The notes below the pieces were generated by a model. That model saw nothing but the letters and a program-made list of their open reading frames with translations, did no database searches and was not told the origin of the DNA. Position numbers and translations under genes: made by a program. A stretch of 64,000 nt of DNA, from NCBI GenBank assembly GCA_013399895.1, contig VXBA01002397.1:721282-785281 (forward strand), given 5' to 3'. Origin of the DNA: Serilophus lunatus. Its lineage: Eukaryota > Chordata > Aves > Passeriformes > Eurylaimidae. Shown here one piece after another: positions 24,901-33,841 of the stretch (positions are counted from its first letter, which is position 1; every line of letters begins with the position of its first letter).

Positions 24901-27097
24901 AGACATTCTAACAAACTTTCTTCCCCTACCCCAAAATGCCCTCTTTTTAGTTTAAGAAGATAAAATCTAATTCAGAGTCCCTGCCCTATCTATCTGACAT
25001 CCCTTAACTTAGGTCAGCTGTTCTTATGCTTTTACACCTCAACTAAGAGTTGGTTTCACAAAGACTAATAAACCGAGATGTCTGAAGACTTTCGTGGACC
25101 CTACCCTTATGTGTCTGCCCCACATTTCTTATGAAGGCATCAACTGCAGCAGTAGTTTCACTTCTAAGAAAGAATCTTGGGGGGTATTTCCTTCTGCATT
25201 AAGTTAAAGAAGAAACTATATTTCAAAATACAGTTAAACAACTGCAGTGTAACAGTTAACTGAGCCTGGTGTCCTTACTCAAATATTTTTATGCATACAT
25301 ACTAAGTAAAAACAATATTGAAATTACAATGTTCTCTGTATTTTTCCTTCAATTTTTCTGTGTGCTTTGGTAAAACAACGTTGGACCACAAAAGCTTAAA
25401 ACCGAGCAACGGTTCAACAGCCAGTCAAATGTCATTGCAATGACAAATTGCCCCTTGATAATATTGTCCAAGCTATTGTCTAAACTACTAATTCTCTTGG
25501 GACTTATCCATTATGACTGTGTGGGCTTTGTTTTTTAAAGAACTCTGGAAAAAAACAATAGTTCCTTTCTACAGCTAGCTGTTGTGAATCTAAAAAAAAA
25601 AAAAAAGTATAGGATGCATACTTAATCTTACGTTTCCTGAGAATTTAGTGCTATAAAAAGATGTATGGCTCTGATTAGGCACTGGTTTTTTTCTAACATC
25701 TCAAAGGGCAGTACTATGAGCACATACATTTTCAGGCACTACAGACATATATCAAAAATTAATCTGAAAATTAAAACCTGCTCAAAGAATTTAGGGATGT
25801 ACATATGTACCATGGACATCCAAGCCAGTTTGTCATGAAACAGACACGTATGCCTCTTGGGGTTAGTCTTGCTCATGCCAAAATCAGGTAATTCATTAAT
25901 GAAAACATTAAGAAACGCAGAGCCTAGAGAGCAGAAACCCTGAGTTAACTCTGTTCCTGCTGCAAACCCTGAGACTGATTTACGCTGTGCAACTGCCACA
26001 CTGTGAACAGTGCTGAATCCGTACACATCATAGTGGAAAATACCTGAATCAGTACTTGTATTACATTCTTTTCTACCTTCCTGAACTAAGTTCTAATTTT
26101 CACAAGAAGTTGAGCTTTAAGTTCACCTGCCAGCCAGTCTTACACTGTTCCTTGAACATATACTTTCAAAGACATGGACGACCAATTTTGGATGAAGTGG
26201 GCAGGGACAGAAATCTCAAAGATAACATGTTTCAAGAAATTTCACCAAAAATGGTGGCTAGGCGAGGAGCAAAGATCAAAAGCTGTCTTGTGTCAGGGAT
26301 AAGTGCCACTGGTAAGAGAAAACACGGTGCATTGTGGTCACTTAGCAGGCCAAAAAAAACACCTTGGTTTAGAAGTTAGCTGTAAGGATAGCCTGCTGCT
26401 TATTTATCTCATCCTAAGGAGACCTGAGAGGGAACTCGAAAGACATCACTAGATGCTAGGGGATAGTATATGGAAAACTTATTTAGGGGGAAACACCTGG
26501 TGATTTTAACTGGATAAAAACAGGCATAGGAACTTCTTGTAGGTTTGTTTTTATTTTTAAGACGTCTCTTTTTCCACTGAAATGGTATTGAAAATTGACA
26601 GATTTATATTATTTACTTAAAAGAAGGAAAGCACAACCTGTTCATAGTACCGTTGTCCATCCAGAAAAGGTGCTGGAGGTTCTCCATCTGCTGGAGGTTC
26701 TCCATCTGCTGTTCTTCTCACCAGCAGCTCCTTCACTTTTGCAAACAGCGCAGCATGGATGCAGTCGTCTCCTTAAAAACAGACATGCAGTTGGTGTTGT
26801 CCCCAAAGAGATGGAACAGCATCGATAAGCACACTGAAGCTCTGAACCTGGCCGGGTCCCCTTTCTAATACCTTCCTTAAGATTAAAAGAGAGGGACGTG
26901 TCATAAAAAGTTCGGTAAAAGCCCGAACGGCACGTTAAGTGAATACAGCCTGACCCTTGTGAAGCTCGCCAAGAAACTCTTAAAGCGGGCGGAGGCGGCG
27001 AGGGCGGGCTGGGGGCAGTACCTGGCGGCTGGGGCTCGGGCTGTGCGCTGCGGTCCCGCGGCAGCCCCGGCGGCAGCCCCTCGCTGCGCAGCGCCAT
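15855..27097 (-). CDS. LRP2BP: LRP2BP, megalin-binding Sel1/TPR protein (complete)
   Basis: Cytoplasmic scaffold that binds the tail of the endocytic receptor megalin (LRP2). Eight exons in transcript order: 27097-27022, 26771-26638, 24700-24587, 23159-23017, 22939-22834, 22364-22141, 17870-17705 and 15920-15855; 342 residues, against about 347 in human. Sel1-like/TPR helices recur: AMYQLGVMYYDGLG (about 90-103), AAYNLGRAYYEGRG (about 133-146), QGALGIMYLYGQG (about 208-220) and AMAAFYLARCLQLGRG in exon 7. The N-terminal residues 1-26 differ from human, but exon 2 (DDCIHAALFAKVKELL) aligns with the human N-terminal helix. The ATG at 27097 was chosen because its phase fits the exon 2 join; the frame stays open upstream, so an earlier start is possible. 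It converges with SNX25 and diverges from ANKRD37. Confidence 0.92.
15921..17704 (-). other. LRP2BP last intron
   Basis: A 1.8-kb AT-rich intron. It contains an AT microsatellite at 15958-16002 flanked by two copies of atagctacaat, and a poly-T run near 17,490. Nothing else recognised. Confidence 0.55.
15949..16003. repeat. AT-rich microsatellite with flanking direct repeat
   Basis: Alternating TA/TAA units lie between two copies of atagctacaat. Low complexity and probably length-variable. Confidence 0.7.
17705..17870 (-). CDS. LRP2BP: LRP2BP exon 7
   Basis: 166 bp, acceptor cacaatag, donor gtaagt. Encodes TTENNDINMVAKIADCHP and the last Sel1 repeat (AMAAFYLARCLQLGRGIEQ). The intron before it is 4.3 kb, expanded by CR1 and LTR insertions. 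Confidence 0.93.
18215..18328 (+). mobile_element. CR1 LINE 3' end
   Basis: Classic CR1 terminal sequence: gagcaacctcatctagtgga, then gggggctggaactaggtgat, then caacccaagccattccatga and attctatgattct. It ends in the octamer-type tail and so marks the true 3' terminus of a truncated copy. Confidence 0.9.
19870..21842 (+). mobile_element. CR1 LINE, 5' half plus 3' tail, internally deleted
   Basis: The plus strand shows a degraded CR1 in correct order. DNGTYFDDNSLLGRDG-like sequence lies near 20120-20170 and AWRTNGRDWSSAPSQKV near 20400-20450. The endonuclease segment (LLGDFNYLDITWKN, frame-shifted) is at about 21160-21200, and an FRRANFSSQ-like segment is near 21450. A CR1 tail (agataatccttgaggtcctt, ttccaacc) ends near 21842. 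Most of the reverse transcriptase is missing. A foreign block at 20691-21140 interrupts it. Confidence 0.75.
20691..21140 (-). mobile_element. Putative solo LTR inserted in CR1
   Basis: This 450-bp block starts TG and ends CA and is flanked by the 4-base direct repeat ATAA (20687-20690 and 21141-21144). It splits the CR1 endonuclease coding region. Read on the minus strand it has a TATAAAA-type box (near 20812-20820 on plus), then an AGTAAA signal about 50 bases on, then a T-rich end, as in an LTR. A 4-base duplication suits gamma-type (ERV1) elements. No internal viral genes are present. The family is not identified. Confidence 0.55.
22141..22364 (-). CDS. LRP2BP: LRP2BP exon 6, two Sel1 repeats
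   Basis: 224 bp, acceptor ttgtttag, donor gtgaag. Encodes AFFWHSEACDNGNLESQGAL, GIMYLYGQGVHQNT, a second repeat RKAAERGNIYAQGHLVEYYY, and ends ALAKR. Confidence 0.94.
22834..22939 (-). CDS. LRP2BP: LRP2BP exon 5
   Basis: 106 bp, acceptor tttcttag, donor gtaaag. Encodes LWLIAADHGNPKASVKAQST and LGMLYSMPVLKDLKK. Confidence 0.94.
23017..23159 (-). CDS. LRP2BP: LRP2BP exon 4, Sel1 repeat
   Basis: 143 bp, acceptor attttag, donor gtaagg. Encodes ERGVEYMNKIV and the Sel1 motif AAAYNLGRAYYEGRGVKHS. Confidence 0.94.
24587..24700 (-). CDS. LRP2BP: LRP2BP exon 3, Sel1 repeat
   Basis: 38 codons, phase 0 to 0, acceptor tttcccag, donor gtgagt. Encodes GLYQEALMQFEKIKDTDF and the Sel1 motif AMYQLGVMYYDGLGSEKDP. 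Confidence 0.94.
24701..26637 (-). other. LRP2BP intron 2
   Basis: A 1.9-kb intron. A plus-strand frame of 107 codons (26056-26379) and a minus-strand frame (25739-26026) have no recognisable relative and no matching splice context. No repeat recognised. Confidence 0.5.
26638..26771 (-). CDS. LRP2BP: LRP2BP exon 2 with 6-codon duplication
   Basis: 134 bp with a pyrimidine-rich acceptor (tgtttttaag) and a weak GTTGTG donor. Encodes DDCIHAALFAKVKELL and ends FLDGQRYYEQ, which runs straight into exon 3 (GLYQEALMQFEKI). The middle carries two perfect 18-bp units, each reading ADGEPP. Confidence 0.85.
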
Positions 27098-27440
27098 CCA
27101 GCAGCGCCGGTCGAAGCCCCCCGGGAGCCCCGCGGCCGGAGGGGGCTCGGGCCGGGCCCGGGGTCTCGGGGCCGAGCTCCCCGCACCGCCCCGGGCACAG
27201 AGACCCCCGCGGCACCCCCCCGTGGCTGGGGCTGCGCTCCCACGGCCCTCGGCAAGCCACACGGAGGAGGACAGGGAATGGAACGACGGCATTTCCCGAT
27301 GGTGTTTGCTCCGCCTCCGGCCGTTGCCCGGTACCAGGCTGTGCGATGGGTGACAGCACAGGCTGCGGCGTGGGCACCCACCGGACCTTTCCTGCTTCGT
27401 CGGTCCTGCCGGAAACCAAACGCAGAAGCCCAAACTGCTC
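26950..27440. promoter_or_regulatory. LRP2BP: CpG-rich promoter block of LRP2BP
   Basis: Dense in CG dinucleotides, in contrast to AT-rich flanks, and containing the first coding exon. Long overlapping open frames on both strands here are a by-product of the high GC content. Confidence 0.7.
27022..27097 (-). CDS. LRP2BP: LRP2BP exon 1 (start codon)
   Basis: 76 bp from ATG to a gtactg donor inside a CpG-rich block, encoding a Pro/Arg-rich MALRSEGLPPGLPRDR start. It ends in phase 1, matching exon 2 (G|GA = Gly, then DDCIHAAL). The frame upstream of the ATG is open for more than 100 codons, so the start is the least certain part of the model. Confidence 0.7.
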
Positions 27441-27834
27441 TGCAGAACGCCATTATAGGCAAAAGGAGCACAAACTCTGAATTCAATTCAGCGAAAAAGG
27501 CACCAGGCCATAAAACTTCAGTCTAGCAATCCCTTCCAGGGATCAGAAACTGTTTGTTGTAAAGTACATTGTTTTCCCCATATAGATATTGCAAAACATA
27601 AAAAGATAATTGAGGGAGAATGCTGTTGAAGCTATTCCTCCTGAAATGTAAGGCATTGTTTCCACTTCTATTGATTGCTTCTGGCTGTCTCTCTTATTAA
27701 AAGGAAAATAATATAAAAATATTGCAAGAGTGCTTTCAAAATAATCTTCAGCTGCTTTCCCTGCTTTCTCCCCCCCTCCCCTCCCCTTTTTTTTCCAGCT
27801 GATTATCATCCTTCCATTTTTGTCAGTGCAATCT

Positions 27835-27848
27835 GTTTCTATAGCAAC
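27835..27848. promoter_or_regulatory. Candidate RFX X-box
   Basis: GTTTCTATAGCAAC fits the RFX X-box layout of two imperfect inverted half-sites with a short spacer. It lies about 740 bases upstream of the LRP2BP start. RFX factors drive many cilium-related genes; a link to LRP2BP is inference only. Confidence 0.4.
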
Positions 27849-27849
27849 A

Positions 27850-30100
27850 GGGACAGGGGCAACCGTCAAAACAGGAGAGCGATGCTTGCAGATTTGTGTG
27901 GTTAAACCTCTGGGCTCGCACATGAGGTTTTCCAACAGTCCCAACTGACTTGAAGGACCAAAAAACTCCTAAAATTCATCCTGATTAATTCTGTATATAT
28001 GATACAGTCTTAAGAAATCTACAGGAAAAGAAACTTTTAAAGCAAATTAATTGATTTAACAGGCAGAGTGAAGAAAAGTCTGTGAAAGTAACAGTGCCCT
28101 TCAGCAAAGATAATTAACATTGGGCTGCGCAGCTGCTTTTGATGCTGAAGGGTGTGAGATTCACCGGCACACCTCGATTTACCCAATGCTTACACACATT
28201 TATTAGAACCATTTTTTCCAATTTCATTTACTTGATACCTGAGCAAGATGTGTGGTTTGAGATAAAAAGCACAGAGGAGTTTTTAGCAAGTTATACTCCA
28301 CAACAACTGTAGCCAGCAAGCCTTGCTCTCGAGCCTTGTTCTTTGTATGGCTGGCCCATACAAAATTGATGAGAATTGTCGCTTCTTTGTTTATAGCTAA
28401 TACAGGTCCCAGTTATTCAGAGACAGAAGAGCTCTGTAGACACTAATGCAGTGTGCAAAATGTGACTTGAAGCTCAAGAACTAATTAATAGCAGCGATTT
28501 GAAGAGTGTTATGGGTGACAGGATGCAAAAGTTTGTGTAGGTGGTTAGGCTGGAAAGATGGGATTCCTTGGGTGCAGCTTGAAACCTCTAAATTGCTGAG
28601 GTAATGTAGGGGAGGGAAGATCTTTTTTTAGAAAAACCCCAAACCTCTTGGGCAATCCAAGACTATTCAGTCTTAAACTAATTCTGGATATGTATGTTTT
28701 CAGAACAGTCTTTGTAGTTGCATAAAAAATGACTGTGGATTTCTGGCATCTATGTAGAGGAACTTCATTCCATAACCATGCATAGTTAGAAGTGTAAGGA
28801 TTTTATTTTTTTTTAACTAATTTGCCTGGCTAGTGTTCAGGGGGGAAAAAACCAACCAACCCACAACATTTTGTAATTACAGATGTAATTACATGTCTTT
28901 CCATATGAAAGGAGAGGTAACAAGTGTCACTTACTGAAATAATTCTGCTGAATTGGTGCATTACCTAGCTATCTAAATTCCACACCTTTAAAAGTGATAC
29001 TGTATATGCTCATGTTCCACTACTTACATAATTTATGTTTTATTTCCCAAAGAAGAAACAGGAGGTAATTGTTACCGTATTTATACATTCATTCCAGAAC
29101 TATATGGATCCTGAAGGAACACTGTTAGGCTGCTTTTCCCCTAACTCTGTTTATTGAAACCATGCAATTATTAATATTTTTTTAATACAAGAGGTTTTGG
29201 GTTTTTAATGATGGCAGTGATCTGACAGAGAAGAAAATACTGCAGTGCTAAGGAAAACCAACGGTCTACCTTTGGACACTGGGTCAGTGCTCTCTTCAGG
29301 CTTTTAATTGTGAAGCATGATTAGTAGTAATTGAAACTTCTGCCAAATTGGATTTTACAGCATGGAAAGGATAGGCAGTTGCTTTCAAATCTGAGCAAAG
29401 ACTGTGTCCATGCAAAATGAAGTTATGCAGCTGTTTTTGAAAACTCAAAGTAGTCACTGATGGCGACTGCGGTGTGTCTGTGCCTGGGCATGAGGCCCTT
29501 CCAGCCCTGCCTTCCCCAGCTGCCATGGGCACTGAGAACTGCAGCTCTGCTCTGCTGCACCACGGAACATCCCTGCGCCACCGCCACAATACATCCCAAG
29601 CGCTTCTTTTTGATGGAAGCTTTGGGGTGGAATCCTTTGGGTATGGCTGCGGCAGGTTCTGGGGGCTGACAGGTCTGTGGGTGGAAAGCTTGTTTGTGAC
29701 CCTGGCCCGTGCGGTCTGACCCTCTCTAGGACATTTCGAGCTCAGGTTAAGTGACAAAACTGTGGTTTATTGGCAAATGTATTTTGAGGAGCGATGTAAC
29801 AAGTGGCTGCGCCCACCTCCACCATCACCAATTCTAGTCCTGCTCAGCCTGGTGGTGAACCCGCTGGGATGTGTGTGCTGAGGGGAGCCCTGGCTTTCAC
29901 AGAGCGTGACACCCCGGGTCAGTGTCCCTGGCCTAGTGGCAGAGCTTGGGCAGGAAGACAGTATGGATTTCTTTATACAGACTTGCACTTTTTTGCGGAA
30001 AAATTCTAAATTTGCCCTCTTTTGCTTTCTTTCCTAGATCCAAGTTTGCCTTGGGTTTTCTCTTCCCCTGCCAGCGCTAAGGCACACTGGCAGAGGCACA
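27850..30100. other. LRP2BP-ANKRD37 intergenic region
   Basis: Divergent spacer. 27.85-29.4 kb is AT-rich with no feature recognised except a 10-base inverted repeat (cccttcagca near 28098, tgctgaaggg near 28142). 29.45-29.99 kb is moderately GC-rich with short open frames on both strands that resemble nothing I know. Confidence 0.5.
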
Positions 30101-30195
30101 CTGGAGGCTGTGCTTGGCAACGGCAAAAACGGGCAAACGCAAGGGCACACTCGGCTCGGTGGGCTCCCGGCTGGCGGCGGCAGGAGCGCTTTCCA

Positions 30196-30347
30196 GAGAA
30201 GCCCGCTCCCGGCCGGGCCGTTCCCAGAGAAGCCCGCTCCCGGCCGGGCCGTTCCCAGGGAAGCCCGCTCCCGGCCGGGGCCGTTCCCAGAGAAGCCCGC
30301 TCCCGGCCGGGCCGTTCCCAGAGAAGCCCGCTCCCGGCCGGGGCCGC
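30196..30347. repeat. 31-bp GC-rich minisatellite, 5 copies
   Basis: The phrase gagaagcccgctcccggccg recurs at 30196, 30227, 30258 (one substitution), 30290 and 30321, so the period is 31-32 bases. It lies in the ANKRD37 promoter island about 150 bases before the assembly gap. Confidence 0.9.
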
Positions 30348-30416
30348 AGCCGGAGCCGGGCTCCCCGGCGGGGTGAGTGGCGGGACGGCGTTCCCGCGGC
30401 TGCGAGTGTGTGCGGG

Positions 30417-30421
30417 ACGTG
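30417..30421 (+). promoter_or_regulatory. Candidate hypoxia response element
   Basis: An ACGTG core in gcgggacgtgccggg, about 500 bases upstream of the ANKRD37 start. ANKRD37 is a known HIF-1 target in mammals; use of this particular site is inferred. Confidence 0.35.
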
Positions 30422-30490
30422 CCGGGCGGCCCCGCGGCCCATGGCCGCCCCCACCGCCGCCGGCACAGCCACCGGCCCCGCGCCCCGGCC

Positions 30491-30583
30491 NNNNNNNNNN
30501 NNNNNNNNNNNNNNNNNNNNNNNNNNNNNNNNNNNNNNNNNNNNNNNNNNNNNNNNNNNNNNNNNNNNNNNNNNNNNNNNNNN
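30491..30583. other. Assembly gap (93 N)
   Basis: A run of N between two GC-rich repeat blocks. Its true length may differ from 93. Confidence 1.
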
Positions 30584-30654
30584 CGCCGCTGGGCGGGGCT
30601 GGGGCCCGCGGCTCCGAGCGCACACGGCGGGTGGTGGGGGCGCGGAACCACAGC

Positions 30655-30899
30655 CCCGGAGCCGCCCCAGTCCCTGGGACAGACGGACAGACAGCCCCGA
30701 GACCCAGCAGCCCCGGAGCCGCCACAACCCCTGGGACAGACGGACAGCCCCTGGGACAGACGAACAGCCCCCGAGACCAGACAGCCCCTGAGACCCGGCA
30801 GCCCCGGAGCCGCCGCAGCCCCTGGGACAGACAGACAGACAGACAGCCCCGAGACCCGGCAGCCCCGGAGCCGCCGCAGCCCCGGAGCCGCCCCAGGCC
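30655..30899. repeat. Composite GC-rich VNTR before the ANKRD37 ATG
   Basis: Phrases cccctgggacagac, gacagccccgagacc and cagccccggagccgcc recur several times each in varying order, with a gacagacagacagac run near 30827. The block stops just before the ANKRD37 start codon, so it lies in the promoter or 5' UTR. Confidence 0.85.
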
Positions 30900-30922
30900 G
30901 GCGCGCTCAGCACAGGGAGGCG

Positions 30923-30949
30923 ATGTTGATGCTGGACTGCAGTTCAGAG
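30923..30949 (+). CDS. ANKRD37: ANKRD37 exon 1
   Basis: Nine codons from ATG to a gtgagg donor, phase 0. The start is fixed by the family-typical MLxLDC opening. Confidence 0.9.
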
Positions 30950-32820
30950 GTGAGGTCTGGGGAAGGTCCGGGCGTTGTTGTGTCTCGCCGGGAGCCGCGG
31001 AACTGCGTGAAGTTTGCGTGGAGCTGCTGCTGGGAATGTTGGGGCACGGCCTCTGTCGATCGGTACTTCTGGTTATAAGATTAAAAGCCAAAAGGTCATG
31101 CTTGGAGCTGCTGTTTGGTTGCTTAGTTTTTTTAAAGGGCAGTTTCAAAGAACATGGAAGACCCGATGATTTGCGAAAGGGACGTTTTCTGCCATAATGC
31201 AGCGTGCTTAGATCTGCGGTGGCTTTGACTGTCACTAACATTATTTCTTCTTTCCTCCTTTTTTTTTTTTTTGTCTTTTGATTTGTTGTTTATTTCAGTC
31301 TGGTAGTTTTAGCAATCTGTTTGAGGCAGGAACCGGAGTAAACGCACCTGCAGATGCCTTTGGTCAGTCTCCAGCTCACTTGGCTGCTTGTGGTGGTGAA
31401 GCTTTTTTCCTACTTTGGCAACTGCAGACAGGAGCAAATTTGAACCAGCAGGTAAAAATACATAACTTTCATTCCTTCCATTTCTACTCTGGTATGTCAG
31501 TTAATCCAGTTAATATTATTTACATAATTTTTATCTGAGGGAGGGATTTTTCATACACAGTTGTATTGCATAAGGTATCTGGGGTCACTTATTTTACACA
31601 AATGATTATTTATTTTTCCTCCAAAATTTTGTCCCTACTTCCAGTAAACATAAGGATTCTAGCTGCAAAGTTTAATTTACTTACACCTCTGAGCCGCTAC
31701 CAGGCTGTTGGTTACAGCAACCCCTGAATGATGGTGAAAGATGTTGTCAATCAGTGTACAGACTGTATTCTGTGTAAATTATCTTTTTAGAAGGCATATC
31801 TTAAACAGTGAGTATTGCAGAGGACACAGTTTTTACTTTGTAGTAATGATTAATGGCAGTTACCAAGTATACCTTACTACCTGTATTTCTGTAATCTCTC
31901 TCTCAACTCACAACAGGCTGGTATATACAAACCACTCATTTTGTTTGAAGAACAAGATAGCGTCATCTTATTCCCCTTCCTTCAAATGACTGCTATATAT
32001 AAATTATGTTTTTAGGATTGCCTTGGAGAAGCCCCAATTCATAAAGCAGCAAAAGTTGGAAGTTTGGAATGTCTTGCTCTCCTTGTTGCTGGCGATGCCA
32101 AAATTGAGTGAGTTACATATAGCAATTGCAGTAACAGTGTCAAAGGATGTGTATTTTACACAGGACTTATTTGTTCAGAATGTGCACACTGAGGCTGCAA
32201 GTATAGCACAACTTAGTGTAAGAGAATTAAAAACTGAGGGACCATATGCTGTTAATTCCACGTTAAACGCCTCTGTAATAGCTCCTGAGACAATAGTCCT
32301 GATCACGATCTCTCTGTGTTAGTTTTCCGTTCTAATGCTGTGCTGTCCTTCTTGTGTTTCTGATATGCTAAGCCAGTCCTCGTCTGATGACAAATTTATT
32401 TTAAAAGAATTATTTCTTGTTGTATTTAACACCAGCCCTCTATATGAGGCCTATGCTTGACAAACCTTGGTGTTGATGCTCTGTACTTATTTTTATACAT
32501 CTGTCCAAATTTACAACTTAATCAGTGGCTGCTCATAACACATATTCCAGTTTCATGGGTTATTGTTCATTCTGTGTTTCAGCTTGTGCAACAACAGTGG
32601 ACAGACAGCAGCGGATCTCGCATTGGCTTACGGCTTTCTGGAATGTGCCAAGTTCCTCAGGACAATTCAGCACACTCAGACAATGAAACTGAAAGGACAG
32701 TTTGGCTACTCACTAAGTGACAAACACGGTTTGCTGAGAGAGGAGCCAACTGCACAGAAACAAGAAAGTAAAACAAGCCGATCCATAAGCAGGAAAAGAA
32801 GACGATCAGATGGTGTGTAA
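30923..32820 (+). CDS. ANKRD37: ANKRD37, ankyrin repeat domain 37 (complete)
   Basis: Small ankyrin-repeat protein, HIF-1-induced and nuclear/cytoplasmic in mammals. Four exons: 30923-30949, 31299-31451, 32016-32107 and 32583-32820; 169 residues, against 158 in human. Starts MLMLDCSSE, matching the family's first exon. Ankyrin helices are at residues 30-60 (FGQSPAHLAACGGEAFFLLW) and 61-113 (GEAPIHKAAKVGSLECLALL, then NNSGQTAADLALAYGFLECA). The tail is basic (SRKRRRSDG, residues 160-168) and may be a nuclear localisation signal. Diverges from LRP2BP and converges with UFSP2. Confidence 0.95.
31299..31451 (+). CDS. ANKRD37: ANKRD37 exon 2, first ankyrin repeat
   Basis: 51 codons, acceptor tatttcag after a long T run, donor gtaaaa. 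Encodes the first ankyrin repeat and the motif LLWQLQTGANLNQQ. Confidence 0.95.
32016..32107 (+). CDS. ANKRD37: ANKRD37 exon 3, second ankyrin repeat
   Basis: 92 bp leaving phase 2, acceptor gtttttag, donor gtgagt. Encodes DCLGEAPIHKAAKVGSLECL and ends AKI plus a split Asp codon. Confidence 0.95.
32583..32820 (+). CDS. ANKRD37: ANKRD37 exon 4, basic tail
   Basis: 238 bp, acceptor tgtttcag. Completes Asp and encodes LCNNSGQTAADLALAYGF, a Gln/Thr-rich stretch and the Lys/Arg-rich C-terminus before TAA. Confidence 0.94.
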
Positions 32821-33311
32821 GACAGTTGGTTTAATACAATTCAGAGTATTTTTGTAATTGTTTTTAGCATCTAAGTAAATGATGTTAGACCCACAGCAGT
32901 TAGATTTAGAAGCCTGCTAGAAAGGATGAACTTGCCTAAGTAGTTAAGGTTATGGTCTTCTTGGAAATGGACAGTGCATGGGGAAGGCCACTGAAAAGGC
33001 TACTTTAACAAAGGGAAAAAAATCATTGGTATTCTTACTGGTGTACTGATGGAATAGCTAGAGACTTATCGTTTATTCATATGACAGATCTTGTCTCCTA
33101 GCTGCAAGAAGAAACAGCTTGTAATCCCAACATGAAATAAGGGGAATCCAAAATCTGAAGAAGGATAACCGGATGATGATACATTGAGCAGCCAGATATG
33201 TGTGCTGGGACATTGTCTCCTTCTGAGAAGGAGGAAAGCCTGTTTATTGTTACTTCTTACAGAAGAATGTTGTGGTTCCCCCTCCCCAATAGTTGTATTC
33301 ATACAGCTATA

Positions 33312-33317
33312 AATAAA
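33312..33317 (+). terminator. ANKRD37: Poly(A) signal of ANKRD37
   Basis: AATAAA about 490 bases after the stop, followed by T-rich sequence. It is the first canonical signal after the CDS on this strand. Confidence 0.6.
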
Positions 33318-33841
33318 TGAGCACATAACGATTAATTATCTTGATTTTTTTCCTGTGTAAATATGAGAGCAAAATTCATGAAATTCAGTACCTATAGCCA
33401 TTTTTCCCACAGTCCCAAAATGCTGTCACGGACAGTATCAACAGTGAACAATGCCTTTGAACAGGTTCATAGCACACAAGACAGCTGGCAGGGGACAGTT
33501 CATCTTTTTGTCATGAAGGAATTCCGTAAAATAAAAGGATTGGGCATTTAATTTGTAAAGATCTTAGCGTAACAAAAAATGCCATATAAAGTTGCCTTAG
33601 GGAAAAGAGCAGAGTATTGGCTGCCTAATAAATGCATTGGTAAGAAATCCAGTTCACAGCAGATAACTCCTATTTCTAGAGGGTTCATTTAAAAAAAATA
33701 GTTTCTTGATTTAAATTACTTCAGCAACACTTCTATTTCAACTGGGTTTTGATTAACTTAAAGCATTTTTTTGATAAATAACAATAGATATCTAGATCAG
33801 CTAGTGTTCTGGCTTAGCATGTTCCAGCACAGAAGTGGAAT
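33318..33841. other. ANKRD37-UFSP2 convergent spacer
   Basis: About 0.5 kb between the ANKRD37 poly(A) signal and the UFSP2 stop. On the minus strand the nearest signals for UFSP2 are ATTAAA at 33547-33552 and AATAAA at 33243-33248; the latter would overlap the ANKRD37 3' UTR. No other feature seen. Confidence 0.5.

Larger units (their letters stand above)
30100..30950. promoter_or_regulatory. ANKRD37: CpG island at the ANKRD37 promoter
   Basis: Extremely GC- and CpG-rich, immediately upstream of and including the ANKRD37 ATG, with a 93-base run of N inside. Both strands stay open for hundreds of codons because stop codons are rare at this composition; these frames are not genes. Confidence 0.75.

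Noticed and set aside
26056..26379. 107-codon plus-strand frame antisense to LRP2BP intron 2
   Set aside because: Its basic C-terminal half looks superficially protein-like, but there is no promoter, splice context or recognisable relative.
26642..27486. Long overlapping frames (168-263 codons) in the LRP2BP CpG island
   Set aside because: Several mutually overlapping frames on both strands reflect base composition; only short parts coincide with LRP2BP exons 1 and 2.
28098..28151. 10-base inverted repeat (cccttcagca / tgctgaaggg)
   Set aside because: The arms are short and about 34 bases apart; this is expected by chance in a few kilobases and has no supporting context.
30006..31241. Open frames of 200-411 codons on both strands around the N gap
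   Set aside because: They run through N and minisatellites in several frames at once; stop codons are rare because GC is very high. The real gene here is ANKRD37, whose exon 1 starts at 30923.
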